Shown here piece after piece: positions 1-7,505 of a DNA stretch of 64,000 nucleotides. Position 1 is the stretch's first letter, and each line of letters begins with the position of its first letter. The notes under the pieces were generated by a model. The model was not told the DNA's origin, searched no databases, and saw only the letters and a program-made list of their open reading frames with translations. A program made the translations under genes and the position numbers. The DNA is from Cellulomonas taurus (lineage in GTDB: Bacteria > Actinomycetota > Actinomycetes > Actinomycetales > Cellulomonadaceae): contig NZ_CP051884.1 of the NCBI RefSeq assembly GCF_012931845.1, positions 62,001-126,000 on the forward strand, written 5' to 3'.

Positions 1-670
1 TGCCGAACAGCACGCTGTTCGCCACCGAGTGCTCCAGGCCGAGGAAGGCGAAGATGAACACCGCCGTGATCATCACCAGGCACTTGACCAGGTCGGAGTC
101 GATCAGCCCGTTGTAGACCAGCAGCATCGCCAGGTTGATGCAGAAGTTGCACAGCACCGCGCGGATCAGCAGGTCGAGCCACCCGCCGGGGCCGTCCGCC
201 AGGTAGGCCAGCTTGTGGTCCACCGCCGCCGACATCTCGGTGATCGCGCCGCCGTCGATGATGGTGGAGAACCGCAGGAACACCGCCACCAGCAACCCGC
301 CGAGCAGATTGCCGACCAGGCACAGGCTCAGCAGCCGCAGGGCCCGGCCGAGGCTGGTGCGGCGGTGGTACGCACCCACGCAGACGATCATCATGTTGCT
401 GGTCAGCAGCTCGGAGCGCGAGTAGTAGATGAAGATCAGCGCCCAGCCGAAGACCACCGCGCCGATCAGCCGCCCGGGGGTGCCGAGGGCGGCGATGATC
501 GCGTAGTTGGTGGCGTACAGCAGGCCGATGATGATGCCCGCCATCGCCGCCCGTTGCAGGTAGCGGCGGGTGAGGGCACCGGACATCGTGGTCTTGGCCT
601 CGAGCACCTCGAGCGTGGTGGTGATGAACTGCTTGCCGGGGAACAGCGGATCAGCGGCGGTGGTGGTCAC
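1..670 (-). CDS. Formate/nitrite transporter (FNT) family channel, 3' end cut off
   Basis: Membrane channel of the FNT family, which moves small monovalent anions such as formate or nitrite across the cytoplasmic membrane. About 223 residues are visible; the family is usually about 260-290, so the C-terminus lies left of the window. Several hydrophobic segments are visible. Two FNT-like stretches stand out: CNFCINLAMLLVYNG, and near the cut edge GLEHSVANSVLF, resembling the EH(C/S)xAN element of FocA/NirC. The GTG at 670 was chosen because it gives a short polar N-terminus (VTTTAADPLFPGKQF) typical of the family. It is divergent from the ABC gene at 845. The anion cannot be assigned from this fragment. 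Confidence 0.85.
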   Translation of the reverse strand, partial: MTTTAADPLFPGKQFITTTLEVLEAKTTMSGALTRRYLQRAAMAGIIIGLLYATNYAIIAALGTPGRLIGAVVFGWALIFIYYSRSELLTSNMMIVCVGAYHRRTSLGRALRLLSLCLVGNLLGGLLVAVFLRFSTIIDGGAITEMSAAVDHKLAYLADGPGGWLDLLIRAVLCNFCINLAMLLVYNGLIDSDLVKCLVMITAVFIFAFLGLEHSVANSVLFG

Positions 671-844
671 GGGGCACACGGTGGCACAGGTCGCCGCCCG
701 CGGCGACGAGCCGCGCGTGACCGAGCGGGTGGCACCGCCGTGGCACGCCCACCGGGAGCGCCGAACCCGGGAGCACGACGCGCCCGGCTCTGCCACGCTG
801 GGGTGGGGGTGCTCACGACACTGCCCAGGAAGCGCGAGGGGCGG

Positions 845-1567
845 ATGAGCACGCAGGAACTGCCACCGATCGAGCCGGTGCCCGAGGACGATGCACCGCC
901 GCGCGACCCCGTGACCGGCGGGATCATCGCCGCCGGGCTGGGGATGCGCGCCGCCGGAGGATGGGTCTACCGGCATGTGGACATCGAGGCGACGGCCGGT
1001 GAGGTGGTCGAGCTGGCGGGCAGCGGTGGCACCGGACGGTCCATGCTGCTGCTCACGCTCGCCGGTCGGGCGCGCCCCACCACCGGGACGCTGCGGGTGT
1101 GCGGCGCGGACCGGCCGGCGCGGATCCGGCCCTGGGTGGCACTGGCCCGGGTGCACGACGTGATCGGGCCGGAGCCGGAGCAGACCGTCGGGCAGGCGCT
1201 GGTCGAACGCGCGCGCTGGGACCGGGTGCATCCCGCCGGATCGGACGGGCTGGGCTACCGCCGGGACGAGGTCCGGGAGCTGACCGGTCTGGCGGTGCCG
1301 GACCGGGAGCGGATCGCCGCGCTTGCCCGGGTGGAGCAGACGCTGCTGGCGGTGGCGCTCGCCCTGCTGGCCCGACCGCGGGTGGTGTTGCTGGACGACC
1401 TGGACGTCGGGCTGTCGGCCACCGACCAGCACCGGGTGTGGTCGGTGCTGCACACCGTCGCCGAGGCCGAGCGGGCGGTGGCGGTGGCCAGCACGTCCGG
1501 CGCCGTCCCGGCACAGACCGCCCGGAAGATCGTCGACCTGCACCCCAGTCACGTGGAGGAGTCGTGA
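845..1567 (+). CDS. Degenerate ABC-type ATPase partner of a YhgE/Pip protein
   Basis: A 240-residue ABC ATPase-like protein. The start has a good ribosome site (GAGGGGCGG directly before ATG). All diagnostic motifs are altered. The Walker A loop reads GSGGTGRS, with arginine in place of the invariant lysine (about residue 64). Walker B ends LLDDLD, so aspartate replaces the catalytic glutamate. The LSGGQ signature position reads ARVEQTLLAVAL. The protein may bind nucleotide weakly or not at all. It overlaps the following YhgE/Pip gene by 4 bases, so the two are probably translationally coupled. ABC-like proteins next to YhgE/Pip proteins recur in actinobacteria as far as I recall. The role could be regulatory rather than energising transport. 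Confidence 0.8.
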   Translation: MSTQELPPIEPVPEDDAPPRDPVTGGIIAAGLGMRAAGGWVYRHVDIEATAGEVVELAGSGGTGRSMLLLTLAGRARPTTGTLRVCGADRPARIRPWVALARVHDVIGPEPEQTVGQALVERARWDRVHPAGSDGLGYRRDEVRELTGLAVPDRERIAALARVEQTLLAVALALLARPRVVLLDDLDVGLSATDQHRVWSVLHTVAEAERAVAVASTSGAVPAQTARKIVDLHPSHVEES

Positions 1568-3495
1568 TCCCGCTCGCGCTGTCCGAGCTGCGCCGATACC
1601 GCCTGCCGTTGCAGCGGATCGCCCTGGCGTTCCTCATCCTGCTGCCGTCGCTGTACGGCGGGTTGTACCTGTGGTCGAACTGGGACCCGTACGGCAACCT
1701 CGCCGACATCAAGGTCGCGGTGGTGAACCAGGACCAGGCGGTGTCCGTCGAGGGACAGGACGCGCCGGTGCGTGCCGGTGACCAGGTGGTCAGCGAACTG
1801 CGGGCCGATCCGATCGTCGACTGGACCACCACCGACGCCCGCGACGCCGCCAGCGGTCTGGCCGACGGCACCTACCTGATGAGCATCACGATCCCGTCGG
1901 ACTTCACCGCCCGCCTGGCATCGATCCAGACCGGCGACCCGCAGACGGCCGAGGTCGTCCTGCGCCGGGACGGGGCGAACGGGTTCATCGTCGGCGTCGC
2001 CGCCCGCGGCCTGTCCATCGAGTTGCAGGAGCGGATCAACGCCGCCACGACCGCCGCGTACTTCACCGTGGTCTTCGAGCAGCTCGGCGAGCTGAGATCG
2101 GGCCTGGCCACCGCCGCCGACGGGGCGCACCAACTGGAGGACGGGCTGGTCACCGCGCACGACGGGGCGGGCACGTTGGCGTCCGGGCTGGTGACCGCGC
2201 GGGGTGCGGTCACCGAGCTGACCGACGGTGCCGGGCAGGTCGCCGACGGGAATCAGCAGATCGCCGACATCGTGGACCCGGTCGCGGACCGGCTGTTGCC
2301 GGCGATCGGCCCGGTGGCCGACGCCGCGGCCGACCTCAGCGCGAGCGCTGCCCAGCTCACCAGCACGGTGGCCGACGCGCAGGACGGCATCGGCGCGCGC
2401 ACCTCCAGCGTGCTGGACCAGCTGAACGCCCTGGTCGCCGCCGATCCCGACAATGCGGCGCTGGTCGCCGCCCGGGACACGGCGGCGCTCGCGGCCGACC
2501 GGGCGGGGCAGGTCACCAGCATCACCACCACCGTGAACGACGCCGCGCAGGACCTGGCCGGGCGGTCGGCGGCCGTGGACGCACAGGTACCGGCGATCCA
2601 GCGGGACATCCGCCAGGGCCGCGACGACATCGACCGGCTGGCGTCCGGATCGCGGCGGGTCGCCGACGGGCTGGCCGAACTCGGCACCGGACTGGACACG
2701 GCCGTCGACGGGGCGAACCGGTTGACCGACGGGACCGGCGAGCTGCTCTCCGGCGCGACGACCCTGGCGGACGGCCTGGACTCCGCGGTGCAGCAGATCC
2801 CCGATCTCGGCCAGGACGACCCGGAGGGCACCGCGAACCGGGTGGCCAGCCCGACGACGATCCGCACCGAGGCGGTGCACGACGCGAGGTTCTACGGCGA
2901 GGGACTGGCACCGTTCTTCTTCGGCATCGCGCTGTGCGTGTTCGGGGTGGCGGCCTTCACCGTGCTGCGGCCGATCAACCCGCGCGGGCTGGCCTCCCGC
3001 GCCCGGCCGGTCACGGTCGCCCTGGCCGGGTACCTGCCGGTGGCCCTGATCGGGGTGGCCGGCGGTTGGGTGCTGACCGGGGTGGTCGGCCTCGGGCTCG
3101 GCCTGGACGCCCGGTCGTGGCCCGCGACCCTGGGACTGGTGACGGTGGGGTCGTTGACGTTCACCGCCATCGCGCACGCTCTGCGGACGGCATTCGGGGT
3201 GGTCGGGTCGTCGGTGGCGCTGGTGCTGTTGATGGTCCAGCTGACCAGCTGCGCCGGGATCTACCCGGTGCAGACCCTTCCCGCGCCGTTCCAGGCCGTG
3301 CACCCGCTCCTGCCGATGACCTACGTGGTGGACGGCCTGCGGATCGCGATGACCGGCGGCCCCGGCGACCGGTTGCTGCGCGACTTCCTGGTGGTGGCCG
3401 GGATCGGGCTGCTCGGCGTGGCGGCCGGGATCGCGGCGGCTGCCTGGCGGCGACGGTGGACGGTCACCCAGCTCAAGCCGGTGCTGGGGGAGTGA
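1564..3495 (+). CDS. YhgE/Pip family membrane protein
   Basis: A 643-residue membrane protein of the YhgE/Pip (phage infection protein) family, related to the ABC-2 permease fold. It has an N-terminal transmembrane helix (about residues 15-35, ALAFLILLPSLYGGLYLWSN). A long extracytoplasmic region follows, rich in alanine and in spaced leucine/aspartate-glycine repeats of the form LADG or LTDG, consistent with an extended coiled or helical stalk. Five or six hydrophobic segments fill the last 190 residues. The GTG at 1564 overlaps the stop of the ATPase gene. Family members are linked to phage receptors in lactic acid bacteria and to export of type VII-like cargo; which applies here is unknown. 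Confidence 0.88.
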   Translation: MIPLALSELRRYRLPLQRIALAFLILLPSLYGGLYLWSNWDPYGNLADIKVAVVNQDQAVSVEGQDAPVRAGDQVVSELRADPIVDWTTTDARDAASGLADGTYLMSITIPSDFTARLASIQTGDPQTAEVVLRRDGANGFIVGVAARGLSIELQERINAATTAAYFTVVFEQLGELRSGLATAADGAHQLEDGLVTAHDGAGTLASGLVTARGAVTELTDGAGQVADGNQQIADIVDPVADRLLPAIGPVADAAADLSASAAQLTSTVADAQDGIGARTSSVLDQLNALVAADPDNAALVAARDTAALAADRAGQVTSITTTVNDAAQDLAGRSAAVDAQVPAIQRDIRQGRDDIDRLASGSRRVADGLAELGTGLDTAVDGANRLTDGTGELLSGATTLADGLDSAVQQIPDLGQDDPEGTANRVASPTTIRTEAVHDARFYGEGLAPFFFGIALCVFGVAAFTVLRPINPRGLASRARPVTVALAGYLPVALIGVAGGWVLTGVVGLGLGLDARSWPATLGLVTVGSLTFTAIAHALRTAFGVVGSSVALVLLMVQLTSCAGIYPVQTLPAPFQAVHPLLPMTYVVDGLRIAMTGGPGDRLLRDFLVVAGIGLLGVAAGIAAAAWRRRWTVTQLKPVLGE

Positions 3496-3500
3496 CGCAG

Positions 3501-3538
3501 AACGGCCCCCCGGTGGTCTGCACCACCGAGGGGCCGTT
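3501..3538 (+). terminator. Intrinsic terminator hairpin
   Basis: A near-perfect inverted repeat lies just after the stop of the YhgE/Pip gene. AACGGCCCC pairs with GGGGCCGTT and the inner CGGTGGT pairs with ACCACCG around a 4-base loop. There is only a short T-run, as is common in high-GC actinobacteria. It probably also insulates the convergent minus-strand gene ending at 3610. Confidence 0.8.
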
Positions 3539-3609
3539 CCTCGACCACGGGCCGGGGGATCAGCCGCTCACCGATCCCCCGCCCGTGGCGACGCGTGCGC
3601 TGCCCCCTC

Positions 3610-5934
3610 TCAGGCCGCGCCGCGCACCGTCCGCACCCGGCGGACGACGATCATCAGACCGGCACCGACCGCGAGCAGCAGCCAGGCGCCCAGCAGGGCG
3701 GAACCAGCACCGGAACCGGTGGTGGCGAGCACCTGGTTCGACGCGACGGTGGTCGAGGGACCGGTCGGCGTGGCACCGGGCACCGCGAGGTCGATCGTCA
3801 GCTCGGCCCACCGGCCCGAGGTGCCACCGGTGGCCACCACAGTGTGCGAGCCCACCGGCAGATCGGCCGGGATGACCGCCATCAGCCGGGCGATGCCGTC
3901 GGCGCCCGCGACGGCGGTGCCCAGGAACACCGGGTCGGAGTGCACGAAGAACGCCACCGTCTCCCCGGGCTGGAACCCGTCGGCGACCAGCTCCATCGCC
4001 TGACCCGGGACCGTGGCGGCCTTCGGGGTGGCGAGCTTGGCGGTCGGGGTCGACCCGGTGCGGTCGGGCTCACCGGCCACGGTGACGACGATGGTCCGGG
4101 TGACCTGCGCGCTGGTCGCGGTCTCCGGCAGCACCAGGGTCAGCGTGTGCGTGCCCGGCGCCAGCACAGGGATGGTGATGGTGGTCGCGCCGATCGCGTT
4201 CACCGCACCGCGGGTCAGCTCGGTGTCACCGGAGCGCAGCACGTACTCGCGCGGCCGGGCGTCGCCGGCGACCGTCAGGCTCAGGGTGGCCGGCTTCGCG
4301 ACCGGGGTCTGCACGGTGCCCGGGACGGTGATCGCCGGGACCGGCTTGGTGACGATGACGCCGCCGGTGCCCGATGCCTTCCGGTACGGGTTGGCGTCCC
4401 CGCCCACGGAGGCGACCGAGGTCGACGCCGCGGAGATCCCGTAGGAGGCCGGGAGGTAGGCGGCGGTGACGGTGTAGCGACCAGCGGCCAGCCCCGACGC
4501 CCGGACGGAGGCCTTGCCGGAACCGTCCAGCGCGACGGCAGCACCCAACGACACCGGAGCGCCACCGGCGGCCGGGGTCAGGGTGACCGCGACGTCGCCG
4601 GTCGGCACCGGGCCGCCCTGCGGACCGGCGACCGTGACCGGCACCGTGGCGGTGGCGCCCAGCGTGATGGTGGACGAGCCCACGGTGACCGTCGGGTCGG
4701 TCAGCACGTTCCAGACGTAGACGTCCGCGGAACGGGTCGCCTGACCGGGATCGGTGGCGGTGGCCCGCACCCGGATGGTCTTGCCCAGGTCGGCGACGGT
4801 GGGGGTGTAGGTCGAGGCGGTCGACACCTCCTGGCCGTTCACCCACCAGACGTAGGACAGCGTCGCGGTGGGCGACCAGCCCTGCGGCTGCGGGACCAGC
4901 GGGGTGCCAAGGGTGGCGTCGTGGCCGTCCGACCCGCCCAGGGTCAACGAGCCCTGGACGCCGTCGCCGGCGCCGACCGGCAGGGTGATGGACATCGGCA
5001 GCGAACCGAGCTGCGGGTGGCTGGCCGTGACGGTCAGGGTGAGCTGCTTGCCGTAGTCGGCGCCGACCGGGGTGTAGGACTTCTCGCGGGAGACGACGGT
5101 GGGGCCGACCCTCCACTCGTAGCTCTCGGTGGTGCCCTGGGCGATGCTCGGGGTCCAGTCCCCGATGACGGTGACGACCGACGGCTTGCCGACTGTGGGC
5201 AGACCGCCCATCCCGAAGCCTTCCGGCCCGGCGATCTCGGTGATGACCCCGACGGTGACGCCGGAGGCCGACGTCGACCCCAGGTAACCGGTGCCGCCGG
5301 AGTACACGGCGGTCACGGTGGTCTCGGCGGTCACCGGCACGGCGATCGTCGCCCGTCCGCCGGTCAGCGACGCGACGCCCAGCGAGCTGCCCCCGGCCCG
5401 GAAGTCGACCGACCCGTCGACCGCACCGGGGACGGTGGCGGTGAAGGTGACCTGCTGACCGGACACGACCCGGTCGGCGGAGGCGGTGATCGTCGTCGTG
5501 CTGGCCACGGCACCGGCCCGGATCTGGAAGTCGCCGCTGGCGTTCGGGTAGGGCTGGTACCCGTTGTACTGCAGCTTGCACTCCACCCGGACGTAGTAGG
5601 TGCCGGGCACCTGGTTCGTCAGGTCGAAGGTGGCCTTGCCGGTGTAGATGTCGTTCTCGGCCCCGCCCGCGGTCATCATCGGCGTCTGGGTCTGCACGAT
5701 GCTGTTGCTGCGCATCAGGCGGACGGTGGCGCCCTGGCTGTTCGGGATGCCACCGCAGGTGATGTCGAAGGTGGCGGTCTTGCCGACCACCAGCTCACCG
5801 CCGGAGAAGGTCGCGGTGCCGACCAGCTCGGACGCGGTCGCCGGAACGGCCGGCAGGATCACGGCCAGCAGCGTCGCCGCCGCTGCCCAGGCCACGGGTC
5901 GGCGCAGCCGCCCGGTGGTGCGCACTCTGTGCAC
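3610..5934 (-). CDS. Cell-wall anchored Ig-like repeat surface protein (LAxTG)
   Basis: A 774-residue secreted protein. It has a Sec signal peptide (basic MHRVRTTGRLRR, then a hydrophobic stretch ending near VPATAS). Several Ig-like beta-sandwich modules follow, recognisable by motifs such as SADRVVSGQQVTFTATV and AVYSGGTGYLGSTS (bacterial Ig-like group 3 type). At residues 736-740 is LATTG, then a hydrophobic helix (GAWLLLAVGAGLMIVV) and a basic tail RRVRTVR. LAxTG is the sorting signal of class E sortases in high-GC actinobacteria. No sortase gene is present in this window. The probable role is structural or adhesive at the cell surface; no catalytic motif was seen. Confidence 0.85.
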   Translation of the reverse strand: MHRVRTTGRLRRPVAWAAAATLLAVILPAVPATASELVGTATFSGGELVVGKTATFDITCGGIPNSQGATVRLMRSNSIVQTQTPMMTAGGAENDIYTGKATFDLTNQVPGTYYVRVECKLQYNGYQPYPNASGDFQIRAGAVASTTTITASADRVVSGQQVTFTATVPGAVDGSVDFRAGGSSLGVASLTGGRATIAVPVTAETTVTAVYSGGTGYLGSTSASGVTVGVITEIAGPEGFGMGGLPTVGKPSVVTVIGDWTPSIAQGTTESYEWRVGPTVVSREKSYTPVGADYGKQLTLTVTASHPQLGSLPMSITLPVGAGDGVQGSLTLGGSDGHDATLGTPLVPQPQGWSPTATLSYVWWVNGQEVSTASTYTPTVADLGKTIRVRATATDPGQATRSADVYVWNVLTDPTVTVGSSTITLGATATVPVTVAGPQGGPVPTGDVAVTLTPAAGGAPVSLGAAVALDGSGKASVRASGLAAGRYTVTAAYLPASYGISAASTSVASVGGDANPYRKASGTGGVIVTKPVPAITVPGTVQTPVAKPATLSLTVAGDARPREYVLRSGDTELTRGAVNAIGATTITIPVLAPGTHTLTLVLPETATSAQVTRTIVVTVAGEPDRTGSTPTAKLATPKAATVPGQAMELVADGFQPGETVAFFVHSDPVFLGTAVAGADGIARLMAVIPADLPVGSHTVVATGGTSGRWAELTIDLAVPGATPTGPSTTVASNQVLATTGSGAGSALLGAWLLLAVGAGLMIVVRRVRTVRGAA

Positions 5935-6069
5935 GGTCTACCCCCGTCTGCGCGGGGGTCATCCCGGCATCGTCTGTCTGAACGCGTCCCTGATCGACCG
6001 GCGATGAGCATTCGGGAGAGATCGACACCGGGAGACAGGTGCTAGCACCCGGCGTGATCCACTGGGGCC

Positions 6070-6873
6070 ATGCGCACCCGACCCGCCCTGCTCGGCCCCG
6101 TCCTGCTCGGTGCCGTGGCGCTGGGTCTGGCCGGGTGTTCCTCGGGCCCGTTGCCGACCGGCGGCGTGATCGACTACCAGCTCGGCGGCGGCTACGACCC
6201 GGCGGACGGGGTGGTCGGGGTGGTGCGCGACGCGACCGACGACCCCGCGGACGGGCTGTGGTCCGGCTGCTACGTGAACGGCTTCCAGACCCAGCCCACC
6301 GAAAGCCAGGACTGGCTCGACCAGCACCCCGACCTGGTGCTGCGGGCGCAGGACGGCACACCGGTGATCGACCCGGGGTGGCCGGACGAGCTGCTGCTGG
6401 ACATCTCCACCGACGAGCGGCGCGCCGGGATCGCCGCGGTGCTCGGCCCGGTGATCGCCCAGTGCGCCGACCGGGGCTTCGACGCGGTGGAGCTGGACAA
6501 CCTGGACACCTGGACCCGGTCGGACGGTCGATTGACCGAGGACGACGCGGTCGCGATGGCGACCCTGCTGGTCGCGGCCGGACACGAGGCCGGGCTGACG
6601 GTCGGGCAGAAGAACGCCCCCGGACTGGGCACCCGGGGCCGGGACGAGGCGGGCTTCGACTTCGTGGTGGCCGAGGAGTGCCAGCGCTACGACGAGTGCG
6701 GCCGGTACACCGATGTCTACGGCGACGCGGTGATCGACATCGAGTACGCCGACGACCTCGCCGGCAGCTGGCAGCAGGTGTGCGCCGACCCCGCCCTGCC
6801 GCCGAGGACGGTGCTGCGCGACCGGGCCCTGAGCACGCCGGACGACGGGGAGTACGTCTTCGACCGCTGCTGA
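6070..6873 (+). CDS. GH114-like endo-alpha-1,4-polygalactosaminidase, lipoprotein
   Basis: A 267-residue exported lipoprotein. The signal peptide ends in the lipobox LAGC with the lipidated cysteine at residue 23. The mature part matches the glycoside hydrolase family 114 TIM-barrel pattern: an N-terminal YQLGG strand, GCYVNGFQTQP, WPDELLLDIST, GFDAVELDNLD (the acidic pair expected in the active site), LTVGQKNAP and FVVAEEC. GH114 enzymes cleave alpha-1,4-linked galactosamine polymers such as fungal galactosaminogalactan or bacterial Pel-type polysaccharide. The gene is divergent from the LAxTG protein. The substrate is inferred from the family only. Confidence 0.82.
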   Translation: MRTRPALLGPVLLGAVALGLAGCSSGPLPTGGVIDYQLGGGYDPADGVVGVVRDATDDPADGLWSGCYVNGFQTQPTESQDWLDQHPDLVLRAQDGTPVIDPGWPDELLLDISTDERRAGIAAVLGPVIAQCADRGFDAVELDNLDTWTRSDGRLTEDDAVAMATLLVAAGHEAGLTVGQKNAPGLGTRGRDEAGFDFVVAEECQRYDECGRYTDVYGDAVIDIEYADDLAGSWQQVCADPALPPRTVLRDRALSTPDDGEYVFDRC

Positions 6874-6907
6874 TGCCGCCTCCGGCGCACCGACCTACCG
6901 TTCGAGG

Positions 6908-7216
6908 ATGCCCGCGCTGCTGGTGGACCTCGCCGCCCGGCGGGTGCACGTCCGGGGCCGGGAGGTGCACCTGACCCGCAGCGAGTTCGACCTGCTCGCC
7001 GCCCTCGGTCGACGGCCCAGCGCGGTGGTGTCGAAGGACGATCTGGCCCGCGCCGTGGGAGCCGAACCGGGGCGTGCCGGGCACCGTGCGGTGGAGGTGC
7101 ACATCGCCAATCTGCGCCGGAAACTCGGCGACGGCCGCGACCACCCACCGACGATCAGGACCGTGCGCGGACGCGGCTACCTGCTGGAACGCGAGGCGGC
7201 CGAATTCGTCCGGTAA
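6908..7216 (+). CDS. Orphan OmpR/PhoB-type winged-helix DNA-binding protein
   Basis: A 102-residue protein consisting only of a transcriptional regulator C-terminal (winged-helix) domain. The usual landmarks are present: LTRSEFDLLAAL, the recognition helix AVEVHIANLRRKLG and the wing TIRTVRGRGYLL. A receiver domain is absent and no histidine kinase is nearby, so it is either a constitutive DNA-binding protein or depends on a partner elsewhere. The ATG follows the GH114 stop by 34 bases; transcription could be shared or from the short gap. The start is supported by the fit to the family N-terminal beta strands. Confidence 0.85.
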   Translation: MPALLVDLAARRVHVRGREVHLTRSEFDLLAALGRRPSAVVSKDDLARAVGAEPGRAGHRAVEVHIANLRRKLGDGRDHPPTIRTVRGRGYLLEREAAEFVR

Positions 7217-7221
7217 AACCC

Positions 7222-7251
7222 TTGGCACCCCGATCCGGGCGGACGTACCGT
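7222..7251 (+). promoter_or_regulatory. Candidate promoter of the map leader
   Basis: TTGGCA at 7222-7227 and TACCGT at 7246-7251 are separated by 18 bases and match the -35 and TANNNT -10 of a housekeeping sigma factor. Transcription would begin near 7258, only a few bases before the ribosome site of the 12-codon upstream ORF. Confidence 0.6.
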
Positions 7252-7282
7252 CGTCGCACACCGGAAGGAGGTGATCCGAGAA

Positions 7283-7321
7283 ATGAAGTCTTCTTGGACG
7301 CGTGAGGTGACTGTCCGCTAG
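7283..7321 (+). CDS. 12-residue upstream ORF with extended Shine-Dalgarno
   Basis: A short ORF encoding MKSSWTREVTVR. It is preceded at 7263-7276 by GGAAGGAGGTGATCC, which is complementary to the 16S rRNA 3' end over its full anti-Shine-Dalgarno stretch and beyond. The spacing to the ATG is 6 bases. This is the strongest ribosome site I found in the window. The peptide has no runs of one amino acid that would suggest classic amino-acid attenuation. It lies at the head of a 180-base structured leader before the methionine aminopeptidase gene, so translation of it probably sets the fold of that leader. I do not recognise the peptide. Confidence 0.55.
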   Translation: MKSSWTREVTVR

Positions 7322-7373
7322 TCGCCCGAGTACCTCGGACGGATTGTCCCGATCCGCTGGTCCCCGCATCGGG

Positions 7374-7497
7374 CGGGCAGCTGGCGAATCCCAGGCAGTC
7401 ACCGCAGCCCGTGGGAGCCGCGAAGTCGTCCCTCGCGGCAGGACCCCCTGATCAAGGGTCCGGCCCACGGGCTGTTGCCTGCCCGGATGTGCGAGGG
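7374..7497 (+). promoter_or_regulatory. Multibranched structured 5' leader of map (riboswitch-like)
   Basis: By eye, the RNA closes with a 7-bp outer stem (7374-7380 with 7479-7485). It contains a small hairpin (7381-7394) and a perfect 11-bp stem (7405-7415 with 7464-7474). That stem opens into two hairpins, each with a 9-base loop (7417-7423/7433-7439 and 7441-7446/7456-7461). GCGAGGG at 7491-7497, the likely ribosome site of map, is perfectly complementary to CCCTCGC at 7430-7436, which overlaps the 3' arm of the first inner hairpin. Forming that hairpin would therefore free the ribosome site and melting it would hide it. Upstream, 7322-7372 adds further small hairpins. I cannot assign a known RNA family. 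Confidence 0.6.
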
Positions 7498-7505
7498 TGG
7501 TCCGC

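Noticed and set aside
29..844. Upstream extension of the ABC ATPase frame
   Set aside because: Runs antisense to the FNT gene. The ATG at 845 has a good ribosome site and begins the ABC-like domain a short way downstream.
3595..6045. Long plus-strand frame opposite the LAxTG surface protein gene
   Set aside because: Composition is arginine/glycine/histidine rich with no domain; the minus-strand frame has a signal peptide, Ig-like motifs and a sorting signal.
7222..7505. tmRNA, RNase P RNA, SRP RNA or T-box as the identity of the map leader
   Set aside because: None of their conserved cores (tag-peptide resume codon, P4 helix motifs, SRP Alu/S domain, T-box antiterminator) is visible.
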